Counted from the first letter of the stretch, positions 18,107-28,568 are shown. The stretch: DNA of 37,587 bases from Phycisphaerae bacterium (GCA_022842805.1 JALHOX010000003.1:1833-39419), one strand, 5' to 3'. The notes: generated by a model from the sequence alone, not told the origin. A program made the numbers and translations.

Positions 18107-19615
18107 ATGATCACGATGACTTGCGTTGCTTTCACCGCAGCGTTGATGACCGCCTTCGGCCCGCCGCTCGCTCAACAGCAAGCGCAGCCGCTCCCAAACG
18201 ACACCCCGGTTCCTAGCCAAACCACCATCACGCAGCGCCAACGCGCATTCACGCCTGCGGATCTTTCCCCTGGTCATGTCAAAGACCCGCGCGAACTGCT
18301 GGCCGACCTCAACGCGTACGAGTTGGTTGAACTTGCACTTCCGCGCGCGGACGCGCCTGACCAGTTCGATATCGCGTTCACCATCAGCGGCAAACCAGTA
18401 ACGCTGCAACTCTTCCAACACTCGATCCGCACGCCCGACTTCAAGGCCTACATCGAATTGGGCAACGGAGCATCGATCGAGTTTGATCCGGGGCCAGAGC
18501 GCACCTACCGCGGCGTCGCAACACAGTTTCCTGGCAGCATCGTCTCAGCCACGCTAATGCCGGGCGGACGCCTCACCGCGCGCATTCAGCTCAGCGACAC
18601 AGAGGTGTGGCACGTTGAGGAAGTGACGACGCTGGGCAGCGGAACTCACGCCGTGTTCCGCGATCAGGACAAGTCGCCATTGCCGGACAACTGGTGCGCC
18701 GTGGAGGACCAAGTCCTGCCCGGTGGAAACGACGAGCCGAGCGGCGCTTCAGATCGCACCGGCGTCTTCCAGGCTCGCATCGCCGTTGAAGGCGATTTCG
18801 AGTGGTACGACGAATGGGGTAGCGACTGGTACAACGAAATTGCCGGCATCATCAACGATGACAATGCCATCTACGAGCCGCAGACCGGCGTCTGCTTCCG
18901 AATCAGTGCGGCACGGGTGTGGGTGGCAAACAACGATCCTTACGTCGATGACAATGCGAGCAACATTCTCGGCGCTTTTAGGAACAGGTACTACTTCAAC
19001 GCACCCATGTCGGGCGAGTTTCGGCACGTCGGTCAGTTGTTTTCTGGCAAGGACTTTGACGGAAGTACGATCGGTCTAGGAGGCACAGATTCGATTACAA
19101 CCTGCGGTCCGGCCGCACTCGACTGGCCTGAAGATATCGAGATAATTTCGGCCGGATGGACCAGCCGCAGACGTTCCTACAGCATCATTGAGAGCATCCT
19201 CATGCGATCACGTCGCGTGGAAGTATCGAGCCACGAACTTGGGCACAATTGGAGTTGCTCCCACTGCGACGGTGACCCCACGTGCGGCATCATGAACTCG
19301 AGCGCGACAAAATGGCCCCTTCCCGGTCGCACCACCTTCGGATCAACATCCGCCAATCAGATCATCTCACGGCGTAACTCGATCTCCGAGTGCGGGCGCG
19401 CGTGCGACTTTGACAGCAACAACGCGTTGTGCACGGGCTACTGCTCCTACGGCTCGGCGTCCGCCGCGCATGCATCAGCTCCCGCCGGATCGGTGGTCCG
19501 CGTGTACCCAGCCGGCCGCGCCGTTGGAGGCACCGATGCGTGGGCCGAAAACTTCCTTTGGACTCGCCCGATGACGCTGACCGCACCATCAGGCCCAGTC
19601 GTGATCGGGCAGTAA
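18107..19615 (+). CDS. Secreted reprolysin-like zinc metalloprotease
   Basis: Zinc motif 'HELGHNWSCSH' followed by Met-turn-like 'CGIMNSSA'; upstream 'FQARIAVEGDFEWYDEWGSDWYNEIAGIINDDNAIYEPQTGVCFRISAARVW' typical of M12-type catalytic domains. Confidence 0.85.
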   Translation: MITMTCVAFTAALMTAFGPPLAQQQAQPLPNDTPVPSQTTITQRQRAFTPADLSPGHVKDPRELLADLNAYELVELALPRADAPDQFDIAFTISGKPVTLQLFQHSIRTPDFKAYIELGNGASIEFDPGPERTYRGVATQFPGSIVSATLMPGGRLTARIQLSDTEVWHVEEVTTLGSGTHAVFRDQDKSPLPDNWCAVEDQVLPGGNDEPSGASDRTGVFQARIAVEGDFEWYDEWGSDWYNEIAGIINDDNAIYEPQTGVCFRISAARVWVANNDPYVDDNASNILGAFRNRYYFNAPMSGEFRHVGQLFSGKDFDGSTIGLGGTDSITTCGPAALDWPEDIEIISAGWTSRRRSYSIIESILMRSRRVEVSSHELGHNWSCSHCDGDPTCGIMNSSATKWPLPGRTTFGSTSANQIISRRNSISECGRACDFDSNNALCTGYCSYGSASAAHASAPAGSVVRVYPAGRAVGGTDAWAENFLWTRPMTLTAPSGPVVIGQ

Positions 19616-19781
19616 CCTAAGCCGGAACTGCTAGCAGGTCACTATGTAAGTAGCTCCCGCGAAGCGCGTTTCTTTGTCGTGGTTTGTTGGGGGTTGGTTG
19701 GGCGTCGTGGGGGCGGTTTGTTCGTCCGGCGTTGGGTCGCCGGGCCGTCGATTCGCTGGTCGTTCGGCCGCCGGGCGATGC

Positions 19782-20017
19782 ATGGCGCGGCACACGACCA
19801 ACTTCTGATAAGGCGAGGCCGTTGAGAGGCCGACGGCGGAACCTGCACCCCGAATAGCGTTGGATTCGCAGTGTTGAACCGACAAGGCGCCTCGCGCGCC
19901 GCACGATGACCAGCGGCCAGAATCTATGGCCACGATGCCGTCGGCGATCGCAACCGCGCGCACTACCGGTTGTGTTAGCCTTACACGTGGAGTCACAACG
20001 CGTGTTGTCCCCTCTAG
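19782..20017. repeat. Direct repeat copy B (236 bp)
   Basis: Ungapped match to 16163..16398. Confidence 0.9.
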
Positions 20018-20060
20018 TTCAAAGGTCGTTGCGAAACGCGGCGACCGACGTGCAGACGCG

Positions 20061-20096
20061 AAACGCCGTCCGAGAGATCGGGCGGCGTTTTCGTTT
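20061..20096. terminator. Intrinsic terminator hairpin between convergent genes
   Basis: AAACGCCGTCC-GAGAGATC-GGGCGGCGTTTTCGTTT: 11-bp stem with one G.T wobble, followed on the plus strand by a T-rich tract. Lies between the plus gene ending at 19615 and the minus gene ending at 20120. Confidence 0.75.
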
Positions 20097-20119
20097 GTAT
20101 CGCGAGTTGCCGCAAGAAG

Positions 20120-23100
20120 TTATCGCGAACGTTCGCGATCGGTTGCGTCCCAGATGCGCACCGTTGAATCACCGGAGGCAGATGCGAGCAGTGAGCCATC
20201 CGGGCTGAAAGCAAGGGAATAGACGTAGCGACTGTGGCCTTCCAGCGTCAGTACCTGACGGTGCGAGACTGTGTCCCAGATGCGGACCGTATTGTCGTTC
20301 GAACCAGTCGCGATGCGTCGGGCATCGGGAGAATAGATCGCGTCATAGACTATGTCCGCGTGCCCTGCGAGGACGCCGAGACGGGCGCCGTCGCTGGTGC
20401 GCCACTCGGCCACGGTGGCGTCATCCGCCGCGGTCAGGAAACGATCGCCGCTGGAGGAGAAGGAAACGCGGTTGATTCGCGCGGCATGGCCGACGACGTT
20501 GCAGATCGTGCGTTTGATGAGCGGGTCAAAGACGCGTGTGCGACCCGGCTGCGCCTCGACCAGTCGCAACTGCCCGGCGGCGCTAATCGCGAACAGCGGC
20601 ACGCTCGCGGCGTGGCGCGCGAGCGTTTCGCCGGAGTCGACATCCCACACGGCGGCGCTCCAGAGCGGCGGCTGCAGATGCGGCAAACCCTGAACGGCGA
20701 GCAGTCGGAGGCCGGCAGCGTCGAAGGCGAGCGATTTGACGCTGTCGGCGCTCAGTTGAAATGTCCGCAGGATCGCCCCGCTTCGTGCGTCGCGCAGGTG
20801 AACGTCGCGTCCACCGGAACCCGTCGCAACCCGGCGGCCGTCGGGGCTGAACGCGAGGCACTCCACACGACCCGATGGGTCGCGCCAAATCGACTGCTCT
20901 TGGCAGCTTTGGGAATCCCAGCCGCGAATCGCGCCATCCCATCCGGAGGTCAGAATGCGACGTCCGTCGGGCACCGACGGGTCGAATGCCACGCCGTAGG
21001 CAAAGCTGGTGTGTCCGGCCAGGACGCGCTGCGAGTCGTTAGTCGCAGCGGGGAATCGCCACGCTCGGAGACTCTGGTCGGTTGAGCAACTGATCAGCGT
21101 GCTGGCCGAGCCCACGAATGCGACGCCGGTAACCTCTGCGATGTGTCCGGCGAAAACGGCGGCTTCTCGCATGGTTTGCGTATCCCACAATCGCACCGTT
21201 TGATCGGTCGAAGCCGATGCGACAAGTCGTCCCTCGGGGTCGGCGGCGATGGCGGAGATTGGACCGTGATGGCCGGCGAGGCGATCCGCCTGATCCAACC
21301 CGGGGCCGGACCAGAGCACGACCGACTTGTCACGACAGCCGGTGACGATGCGTCCCGCGTCGCCGCATCGTTCGATGCAACTGGGATGAAACTCCAGTTC
21401 CGCGCCGTGATAAGCGAGCCAGGCGCCGGTGTGCGCATCCCAACTGGAGAGGCCGCGATTTTCGCCCACCATCAATCGGTCGCGGCCGCGATAGCGGATC
21501 GCAGACAGCGGCAGCGGATAAGGCGCGGAGGTGAGCACGACGCGACCGCTCTCGATGGTCCAGATGCGCCAGCGATTGTCGGAGCAGGTTGCGGCGATAT
21601 GTGAATTACCGGGGGAAACATCGAACCGCACGGCGCGCCAGCGATCGTCGCGAATGCAAACCGGCTCCGCGTGAGATGCGACGTCCCAGATCAGCAGCGC
21701 GCCTTCGTCGCCCAGCGATGCGACGCGCCGATCGGCGTCAAAAAGCCGCACCTGCCGCACCGAAGCGGCATGGCGACCGAGGTCGACGCGTTCGCCGGCG
21801 TCGAGTCGCCACAGGCTGACCCTCCCGTCGCTGCCGCCCGAGACGGCTAGCTCCTGCGTGCGCGAGCCGTGCAGCGCAGTGAGCGGGCCCGCGCCGCTCG
21901 CTAGTACGCGGTGACTCGCAGCCAGTGAATTAGTCAGGTATCGATACTCCCATGTGTCTCGCTCACGGACGGGAATCTCCTGCAAAACGCGGCGAGCTTC
22001 GGCGATGCCGCTGCTGCGCAACGCCGACTGTGCCGCGAGCAGCGAGGCGCGATAGGAAGCGCGTTCGGCGTCGAGGCGCAAGGCGGTCTCACGCAGAGCC
22101 ACACCGGACACGGCGAAGAACGCCGAGAGCGATATCGCGAGCGCACCGACGGTGATCGCGAGCACGCTTCGATAGCGCCGAACACCGCGGCGGATGCGGG
22201 TTTGTGGGGCGAGCGAACGCGGATCAATCGGGCGGGCGGCGATGTGTTTGCGCAGATCGGCGGCGAGCGCCGCGGCAGTCGGGTACCGATGTCTGGGCTG
22301 CTTCTCGAGCGCACGGTCGACGATCGCCGCCAGTGGTCCCCGTAGTGCTCGGTCGAGCTCTCCGAGGCTGGTGTGGTCGTAGCTGCGGATCAGGCGCGCA
22401 GCGCCTTCAAATGACTTGCCCTCCACCGGAAACGGCGATTTGTCGGAAAGCAACTCGTAGAGGATCACGCCAAGCGAGAAGACATCGGAACGCGCGTCAA
22501 TGCGACTTGATGCACCAGCAACCTGCTCGGGACTCATGTATGCGAGCGTGCCGACCGGGGTGCCCTCGCGCGTTTGCGCGGTTCGTATGGCGGCGTCCGA
22601 GCCGACGACCCGAGCGATGCCAAAATCCAGAATACGGACGCGATCGCGCGCATCGATCAGGATGTTCGCCGGCTTCAGGTCGCGATGGATCACGCCACGA
22701 TCATGTGCGAATTGCAGCGCTTCGCAGACTTCGGCGACGAGCGCCGATTTCTCGGCAACAGATCTCACGCTCTCGAGACTCCACGCACGGAGCGGACGAC
22801 CGTCAACGTACTCCATCGCGATGTAGGGATGAGCCCCAAACGAGGTTTCAGCGACGCCCGCCCCGATCAGCTTGACGATCCCCGGATGGTCGAGCGTCGA
22901 CAGCACCTCGGCCTCGCGGCGAAAGCGGTGAATCTGATCTGCGGTAGCAAACGGCGATTGCAGAACTTTTAAGGCGACCCGCGACGCGTCGCGCGTGTCG
23001 CGTGCCTCGTACACCGCGCCGACGCCGCCCAGCGCGATCAGGCGGACCAACTCGTAATGGTCGACCCGTGCCAACGCCATGTGGTTCGCCGCGTCGTCGT

Positions 23101-23308
23101 CGGGTCCTCCCGAGAGGTGCCGGACGCCGCGGGGTGGCTGCAGGAAGGCAGGTGGGGCGGCGTCGCCGCTTCGCAGCAGTTCCTCCACCCGCTGGTGCAA
23201 CGCGCGGTCCGCTCCGCAACGCTCGATCAGCAACGCGGAGCGCGATTCCGCGGGCGCATCGAGAGCGTCAAGGAAGATCGCCTCGGCCTGCTCCTCAAGA
23301 CTGGACAT
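20120..23308 (-). CDS. Transmembrane serine/threonine protein kinase with C-terminal WD40 repeats
   Basis: Kinase motifs 'LKVL', 'VIHRDLKPANILID', 'ILDFGIARV', 'GTLAYMSPEQV'; TM segment 'VLAITVGALAISLSAFFAVSGVAL'; many WD40 motifs ('VRLWDTQTM', 'VRIWDTVSH', 'VRIWDATDRE'). Start chosen at MSSLEEQAEAIF, 14-nt overlap with sigma gene. Confidence 0.95.
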   Translation of the reverse strand: MSSLEEQAEAIFLDALDAPAESRSALLIERCGADRALHQRVEELLRSGDAAPPAFLQPPRGVRHLSGGPDDDAANHMALARVDHYELVRLIALGGVGAVYEARDTRDASRVALKVLQSPFATADQIHRFRREAEVLSTLDHPGIVKLIGAGVAETSFGAHPYIAMEYVDGRPLRAWSLESVRSVAEKSALVAEVCEALQFAHDRGVIHRDLKPANILIDARDRVRILDFGIARVVGSDAAIRTAQTREGTPVGTLAYMSPEQVAGASSRIDARSDVFSLGVILYELLSDKSPFPVEGKSFEGAARLIRSYDHTSLGELDRALRGPLAAIVDRALEKQPRHRYPTAAALAADLRKHIAARPIDPRSLAPQTRIRRGVRRYRSVLAITVGALAISLSAFFAVSGVALRETALRLDAERASYRASLLAAQSALRSSGIAEARRVLQEIPVRERDTWEYRYLTNSLAASHRVLASGAGPLTALHGSRTQELAVSGGSDGRVSLWRLDAGERVDLGRHAASVRQVRLFDADRRVASLGDEGALLIWDVASHAEPVCIRDDRWRAVRFDVSPGNSHIAATCSDNRWRIWTIESGRVVLTSAPYPLPLSAIRYRGRDRLMVGENRGLSSWDAHTGAWLAYHGAELEFHPSCIERCGDAGRIVTGCRDKSVVLWSGPGLDQADRLAGHHGPISAIAADPEGRLVASASTDQTVRLWDTQTMREAAVFAGHIAEVTGVAFVGSASTLISCSTDQSLRAWRFPAATNDSQRVLAGHTSFAYGVAFDPSVPDGRRILTSGWDGAIRGWDSQSCQEQSIWRDPSGRVECLAFSPDGRRVATGSGGRDVHLRDARSGAILRTFQLSADSVKSLAFDAAGLRLLAVQGLPHLQPPLWSAAVWDVDSGETLARHAASVPLFAISAAGQLRLVEAQPGRTRVFDPLIKRTICNVVGHAARINRVSFSSSGDRFLTAADDATVAEWRTSDGARLGVLAGHADIVYDAIYSPDARRIATGSNDNTVRIWDTVSHRQVLTLEGHSRYVYSLAFSPDGSLLASASGDSTVRIWDATDRERSR

Positions 23309-23891
23309 GATCGGCGGATTCGTCGGTGTAGGTCGAGCTGATCTCCGCGTGCAGCCGGGCCCGGACGTATTCCCAGTCGCGCCGTAGCGTGCGTTCGGCC
23401 ACACCCATCGCCGAGGCAGCTTCCTCGAGGCTTAAGCCCGCGAAGTAGCGCAACATCACCAGCGTGTACTGGCGCTCGCTCTTGCCGCGCAGCCGCTCGA
23501 TGGCCTCCGAAAGAGCCAGCAGCTGCGAGGGATCTTCGTCAATCAGCAGAGTGGCCTCGTCGATCGATTCCCGCACGCGCATCCCGCCGCGCTTCTGCGT
23601 CAGCCGGCGGCGAGCGCTCTCGACCAGGATGTCGCGCATGGTGCGGGCGGCGGAGTGGAAAAAGTGCAGCCGGTCGATCCAACGACAATCGCCGCGGGCC
23701 ACGAGCCGGGCGTAGGCCTCGTGGACCAGCGCGGTCGGCTGCAACGTCTGGCCGTTCGCTAGCGACCGCATCCGCGCCGCCGCCAGCGCTCGCAGCTCGG
23801 CGTAGACCAGCGGCAGCAACGCGCTGGCCGGCAGACGCCCGTCGGCGGCCGTCGCGTCGCGCGTGGCGTCTGGCGAATCCGGAATCAACAA
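23295..23891 (-). CDS. ECF-type RNA polymerase sigma factor (planctomycete type)
   Basis: MLIPDSPDATRDATAADGRLPASALLPLVYAELRALAAARM...LQPTALVHEAYARLV...FFHSAARTMRDILVESARRR...VMLRYFAGLSLEEAASAMGVAERTLRRDWEYVRARLH. Confidence 0.93.
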   Translation of the reverse strand: MLIPDSPDATRDATAADGRLPASALLPLVYAELRALAAARMRSLANGQTLQPTALVHEAYARLVARGDCRWIDRLHFFHSAARTMRDILVESARRRLTQKRGGMRVRESIDEATLLIDEDPSQLLALSEAIERLRGKSERQYTLVMLRYFAGLSLEEAASAMGVAERTLRRDWEYVRARLHAEISSTYTDESADHVQS

Positions 23892-24137
23892 ATTCTCAAC
23901 ATTTCTTTGTCCGGTTGCGCGGGCGGTTCGCGGTTACCCGAGCGGAGTGTGGTGCGCGAGGTGTACGTCCAGGGCGGCTCGGCGAGGTTTCGCCGCGCCG
24001 TTTCGATGGACCATTCATCATTTCTCGCCACTTCTGGCAGCTCAAGGAAGCGGCGACGGACAGAATCGCCTCGGAAGCCGCCCGAAATACTCCGCTTGAA
24101 ACTTCAGTCTACGGATCACGAACAATCGGAGTCAATC

Positions 24138-27100
24138 GTGTTTTCAGGCTTCAAAAATTGTTGTAACTCGTTTTCGAGGCGTCCCTTGCGCGCGGCGGTC
24201 GGGGTTGCTTGCGGGTCCACGTTGGCGGCCTTGTTCGGCGGCTGTCCCCCCAACGCCGCCCCGACCGGCGCGCGCAACGACGCCCGTTCGAGCGTGATCG
24301 CCGTCTCGCCGGACCGCGGACCGACCCTGGGCCGCACCACGATCACGATTATCGGGAGCGAGTTTGAGAGCGGCGCCCAGGTGATGTTCGGGTCCTTCCT
24401 CAGCCCGTCCGTCGAATTCGTGAGTGAAACCGAAATGCGGGCCGTCGTCCCCGCTCAGGCCACCGGCAGTTACGACATCGTGGTGATCTTGCCCGGCGGA
24501 GAGTCGTTCGTGGCCCAGGCTGCATATGACTACGTCGCGATCGCCGACGCCGATTCGCAGATCGTCGCACTGGTCGAGCAACTCTTTCCAGGCCCTCCGC
24601 GGCTGGTGAGCGCGATCTCGCTGAGCAACACGGCGATTCGGCTGACCTTCAGCGAACCGGTGAAGGGCGCCGAGCGTTCCGCCACGGTCGGGCCACAGGG
24701 TGCTCTCGACCCCACCCACTATCAGATCACGATCCCGGGCGGGGGTTCGCTCGTCGTCAACGACGGTCGTGACCTCAGCGATCCAATCACCGGACCTCAA
24801 CTGACATTCCGCACGGATCAGACCGTGATCGACATCCCCACGCTGTCGCAGGCCGGCGCTGAGTATGTCATCTCGGTCTCGGGCGTTACCGATTTGGCCG
24901 GCAACCCGATCTCGCCCCCCGACATCCTCGTGAATCCGGCTCAAGCGACGTTTCGCGGTCTCGCGCCGGTTGCCTTTGACGGCGATCCGGCGGCGATCCA
25001 CGTCGATCGCGACGGCGACGGCTTCGCCGACTGGTTCGAGATGCTCGGCTGGACCGTGACCGTGGAACTCGCCAACGGCGTCGTGACGCAGTCGTACGTC
25101 ACGAGTGATCCGTTTGACCCGGATACCGACTGCGACGGGCTGACTGACAGCGAGGAGAACGCCCGCTCGCTCGACCCCCGCACCGACGACACCGACGCCG
25201 ACCGCGTCAGCGACTGCAACGAGACGCGGACCTGGCTCAGCAATCCCGCCGATCAAGACTCCGACAATGACGGCCTGGCGGACGAGAGCGAGATCAATTT
25301 CAACACGTCGCTCGCCCTGGCCGATACCGATGGCGACCAACTCACCGATCGCGACGAGATCGTGCTGCGCAATCGCAACCCGCGCGTCGCTGATCTGCCG
25401 CTGCCGCAGATTCGCATCGGCGAGATGAACCTGCAGATCGACGAGCGCTTTACCTTCACCGACGAACAGGGTTCGCAGCAGACGATCGAATCGAGCTCGA
25501 CCAATTCGTTCCTGCAGTCCGACACCGACACTCTGGCATCGAGCAGCACCTCGTCGAACCTCGCGACCGACCTCTTCCGCCAAGACATCGAGGCCGGCTA
25601 TGGCGACGGCAGCGCCACCGGCGGCGGGTTCGTCCGCGTCGGCGCGGGCTTCGAGCAAAGCCAGCAGATCGGCTATTCGGCGACCGTCTCCGAGGAATCA
25701 AGCCGCACGGCACAGCGCGAGTTTTCCGAATCGCTGGCCGAGGCGCTTTCGACCAGCGAGCGACGCGAGGTGACGCGATCGGTCGAAGGCGCGAAGCTGA
25801 GCGTCGAGGTCACGGTCGCCAACGCCGGCGCGGTCGCGTTCACGATCAGCAACCTCGAGCTTTCGGCACGGGTTCAGGATCCGCGCAATCGCGACCGGTT
25901 CATTCCGCTCGCGGCGCTGCAGCCCGCTTCGCGGGTGGAGGCCTTCAGCCTCGGCGCGCTGCAGACCCAGCGCGGCCCGTTCATCTTCGAAAACGCCGAG
26001 ATCTTCCCCAATCTGGCTCAGGATCTGCTGCGCGAACCGCGCGCGATCATCTTCGACGTGGCCAACTATGACATCGTCGATGAATTCGGACGCAACTTCG
26101 CCTTCACCTCGGAAGTGATCAACGACCTAACGGCGGGAATTTTGATCGACTTCGGCGACGGCCGCGTCGAGCAGTATCGCATCGCCACCGCCAGCGACTT
26201 CGTGCCCGTCGATGGCGCCGCGGCTTCGGGTCAGGGCTGCGATACCTGTCCGCCGGAGGGGCCGCGCGTGGCGCGCGGCATTCGCATGCGACAGGCGCTG
26301 GCCGAGATCGGCCTGGTCCTGTCGGCGAGCGAGTCGACGAACCTGCTGCCGCAAGCGCTGACTGCGCCCGAGGTACTTTCATCGTTCGGCACATCGCTGG
26401 TGACGCTCGACACCGACGGCGACGGCCGGCCCGATGGCAATGTCCAAATTCTGACCCGGGTCCGCGACGTGCAGTCTGACCTCGAATCCGTGCCGCGCGA
26501 CAAGCGCTTCTGGGTGGTGATGACGCCCACCGGCGCGCTCGAGCCGACCATCGACTTCGCCGAGATCACACTGCGCCCGCGCGACGACTATCAACTCTGG
26601 TACACCGAAGATCGCGACGAAGACGGCCTCTACGCCCGCCAGGAATTCCTGGCCGAGAGTTCGGACGAAGCGGTCGACACCGACGGCGACTCGCTCGGCG
26701 ACTTCGAAGAGATCGAGACTGGTTGGGCAGTGCAAATCAGCGGCGCGGCGGCCTATCGTGTCTTTCCGCACCCGGCTCGTCCCGACACCGATTTCGACCT
26801 GCTCAGCGACCCGGTCGAAAAAAGCTACGGCACCGATCCGCGCCTGCAAGACACCGACAAGGACGGCATCGCCGACGCCACGGAACTCGAAGGCTACGAG
26901 GTCGTGCGCACGAATCTGGACACAGGCGTGCAGGAATCGCTGCTGATCGCACCCTACTCCGACGAGGCGATCATCGAGCCGCGCTCCGGCGGCAACGGAC
27001 GAGCGAACACCGACGCAGCGGGCGATGATGTGCAAGTCGTCGCGCGCGGCCAAACGGTCGCCTCAGGGCAGACCGTCATCCGGCCCGGCCCGAACGGCGT

Positions 27101-28568
27101 GATCGACACGATTCCCAATGGCGACGACAAGATCGACGCGGAAGGCGCCAGCATCGTCGCGACCCGCGGCGGCACCGTCGCAACCACGACCGCGACCGGT
27201 TCCGATGACCTTCAACTAATCGCGTTCGGGGCCACCGCGGCCGCGGGCGACGTGATCGTTCGCGCGGGGCCTGATCGCGTGTTGCAGTCCGTGCCCGCGG
27301 GCGGCGATGCAATTCGTGCCGAACACCGCCGGCTCTTCGCCAGCGACCCGCTCAAGGCCGACAGCGATTTTGACGGGCTGACCGATGGGCGTGAGGAGTT
27401 GCTCGGCAGCAGCCCCAACGACCCGCGCGACGCAGCCCTCGATTCCGACGGCGACGGCCTGCTCGATGGCGAAGAGCGCACCGGATGGAGTGTCGCGATT
27501 GAATCCCCCGTCGAGATCACTTCCGATCCCTTCCGTCCCGACACCGACGGTGACGGTCTGCCCGACGCCCTCGAATCGGCACTACGAACCAATCCTCGCC
27601 TGCGCGACAGCGACGGCGACACGATCACCGACGACCGTGAGTATCGACCGGACCGCGCATTGGCGGACTACTACGGCAACTCCATCGCCAGTCGGCTCGC
27701 GAGTTTCGAAGCCCGCTGCGAGCGTTCGGCGAATTGCGTGTTCACGCCAAATGCCGCGTCGCTCGGGTCAAATCCGCTCCGCGTCGACTCCGACAGCGAC
27801 ACGCTGCGCGACGACGTCGAGGTCGCAGGCTGGACGGTCGACGTTGTGGACGACGAGCCGCCTTACGCGGTTATCTCTGACCCGACGCTGAGCGATACCG
27901 ACAGCGACGGCCTAAGCGATAGCGACGAAAGGGGAATGGGCACCGATCCCCGCCTGCCCGATACGGACGGCGATGGAGTCAACGAAGCCGTCGAGCTCTC
28001 CCAAAACAACAACCGTACAGACTTTGTCGGCGACGTGAGACGAGATTGGCTGAAGCCCGATCAGTTGCTGCGCGTAGACTACGACCGCTTCGTCGTCACG
28101 CGTCGCTGCGACACCGGCGGCGTGACCGACGAGGGCGAGTTCCAATTCATCCTCTACATCCGCACGGCCGACGGCACTCGGCGAGAGCTCATCCACTCTG
28201 TCAATAATCGCTCATCGCTCGCCAGCGAATGTCCGGGCGGCGGCGGCGGCGGAGCTTGCTGGTACCTCGATAGCTGCGGCAGCGGCGCCGACAAGTACAT
28301 CTTCCGCATGCGCGACGGCGACACGATTAACTTCTCCGACACCTTCCGCCGGTCGTTCGTCATCGGATTCGATCAGTCCGCCTCACTGGAGGCCACCTGG
28401 TGGGAGTTCGACGGCACCACCTGCAATGTGGAGTCGGGCTTCCCGTTTCAGCCGGTTCGCACGCTGAGCGGCATCCAGAACGCGGATACTTCGGCGAACT
28501 TCCGCTATCAGCTCTCGGCCAGTTGCGACACGCGGATCGACTTCAAGGTGGAGATCATTCGGAACTGA
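24138..28568 (+). CDS. Giant IPT/TIG-domain lipoprotein with thrombospondin type 3-like Ca-binding repeats
   Basis: GTG start inferred; lipobox 'LAALFGGC'; 'IAVSPDRGPTLGRTTITIIGSEFESGAQVMFG' IPT/TIG; multiple 'D(T/S)DGDGLxDxxE' motifs. The ORF track extends it to 23907 without signal-peptide support. Confidence 0.85.
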   Translation: MFSGFKNCCNSFSRRPLRAAVGVACGSTLAALFGGCPPNAAPTGARNDARSSVIAVSPDRGPTLGRTTITIIGSEFESGAQVMFGSFLSPSVEFVSETEMRAVVPAQATGSYDIVVILPGGESFVAQAAYDYVAIADADSQIVALVEQLFPGPPRLVSAISLSNTAIRLTFSEPVKGAERSATVGPQGALDPTHYQITIPGGGSLVVNDGRDLSDPITGPQLTFRTDQTVIDIPTLSQAGAEYVISVSGVTDLAGNPISPPDILVNPAQATFRGLAPVAFDGDPAAIHVDRDGDGFADWFEMLGWTVTVELANGVVTQSYVTSDPFDPDTDCDGLTDSEENARSLDPRTDDTDADRVSDCNETRTWLSNPADQDSDNDGLADESEINFNTSLALADTDGDQLTDRDEIVLRNRNPRVADLPLPQIRIGEMNLQIDERFTFTDEQGSQQTIESSSTNSFLQSDTDTLASSSTSSNLATDLFRQDIEAGYGDGSATGGGFVRVGAGFEQSQQIGYSATVSEESSRTAQREFSESLAEALSTSERREVTRSVEGAKLSVEVTVANAGAVAFTISNLELSARVQDPRNRDRFIPLAALQPASRVEAFSLGALQTQRGPFIFENAEIFPNLAQDLLREPRAIIFDVANYDIVDEFGRNFAFTSEVINDLTAGILIDFGDGRVEQYRIATASDFVPVDGAAASGQGCDTCPPEGPRVARGIRMRQALAEIGLVLSASESTNLLPQALTAPEVLSSFGTSLVTLDTDGDGRPDGNVQILTRVRDVQSDLESVPRDKRFWVVMTPTGALEPTIDFAEITLRPRDDYQLWYTEDRDEDGLYARQEFLAESSDEAVDTDGDSLGDFEEIETGWAVQISGAAAYRVFPHPARPDTDFDLLSDPVEKSYGTDPRLQDTDKDGIADATELEGYEVVRTNLDTGVQESLLIAPYSDEAIIEPRSGGNGRANTDAAGDDVQVVARGQTVASGQTVIRPGPNGVIDTIPNGDDKIDAEGASIVATRGGTVATTTATGSDDLQLIAFGATAAAGDVIVRAGPDRVLQSVPAGGDAIRAEHRRLFASDPLKADSDFDGLTDGREELLGSSPNDPRDAALDSDGDGLLDGEERTGWSVAIESPVEITSDPFRPDTDGDGLPDALESALRTNPRLRDSDGDTITDDREYRPDRALADYYGNSIASRLASFEARCERSANCVFTPNAASLGSNPLRVDSDSDTLRDDVEVAGWTVDVVDDEPPYAVISDPTLSDTDSDGLSDSDERGMGTDPRLPDTDGDGVNEAVELSQNNNRTDFVGDVRRDWLKPDQLLRVDYDRFVVTRRCDTGGVTDEGEFQFILYIRTADGTRRELIHSVNNRSSLASECPGGGGGGACWYLDSCGSGADKYIFRMRDGDTINFSDTFRRSFVIGFDQSASLEATWWEFDGTTCNVESGFPFQPVRTLSGIQNADTSANFRYQLSASCDTRIDFKVEIIRN

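Noticed and set aside
19686-19745. G-rich tract as possible G-quadruplex
   Set aside because: Only three well-spaced G3+ runs within short loops; the fourth is about 20 nt away, so support is weak.
24144-25658. Minus-strand 504-aa ORF
   Set aside because: Antisense to the IPT/TIG-TSP3 lipoprotein; repetitive Asp-codon complements create a long artefactual open frame.
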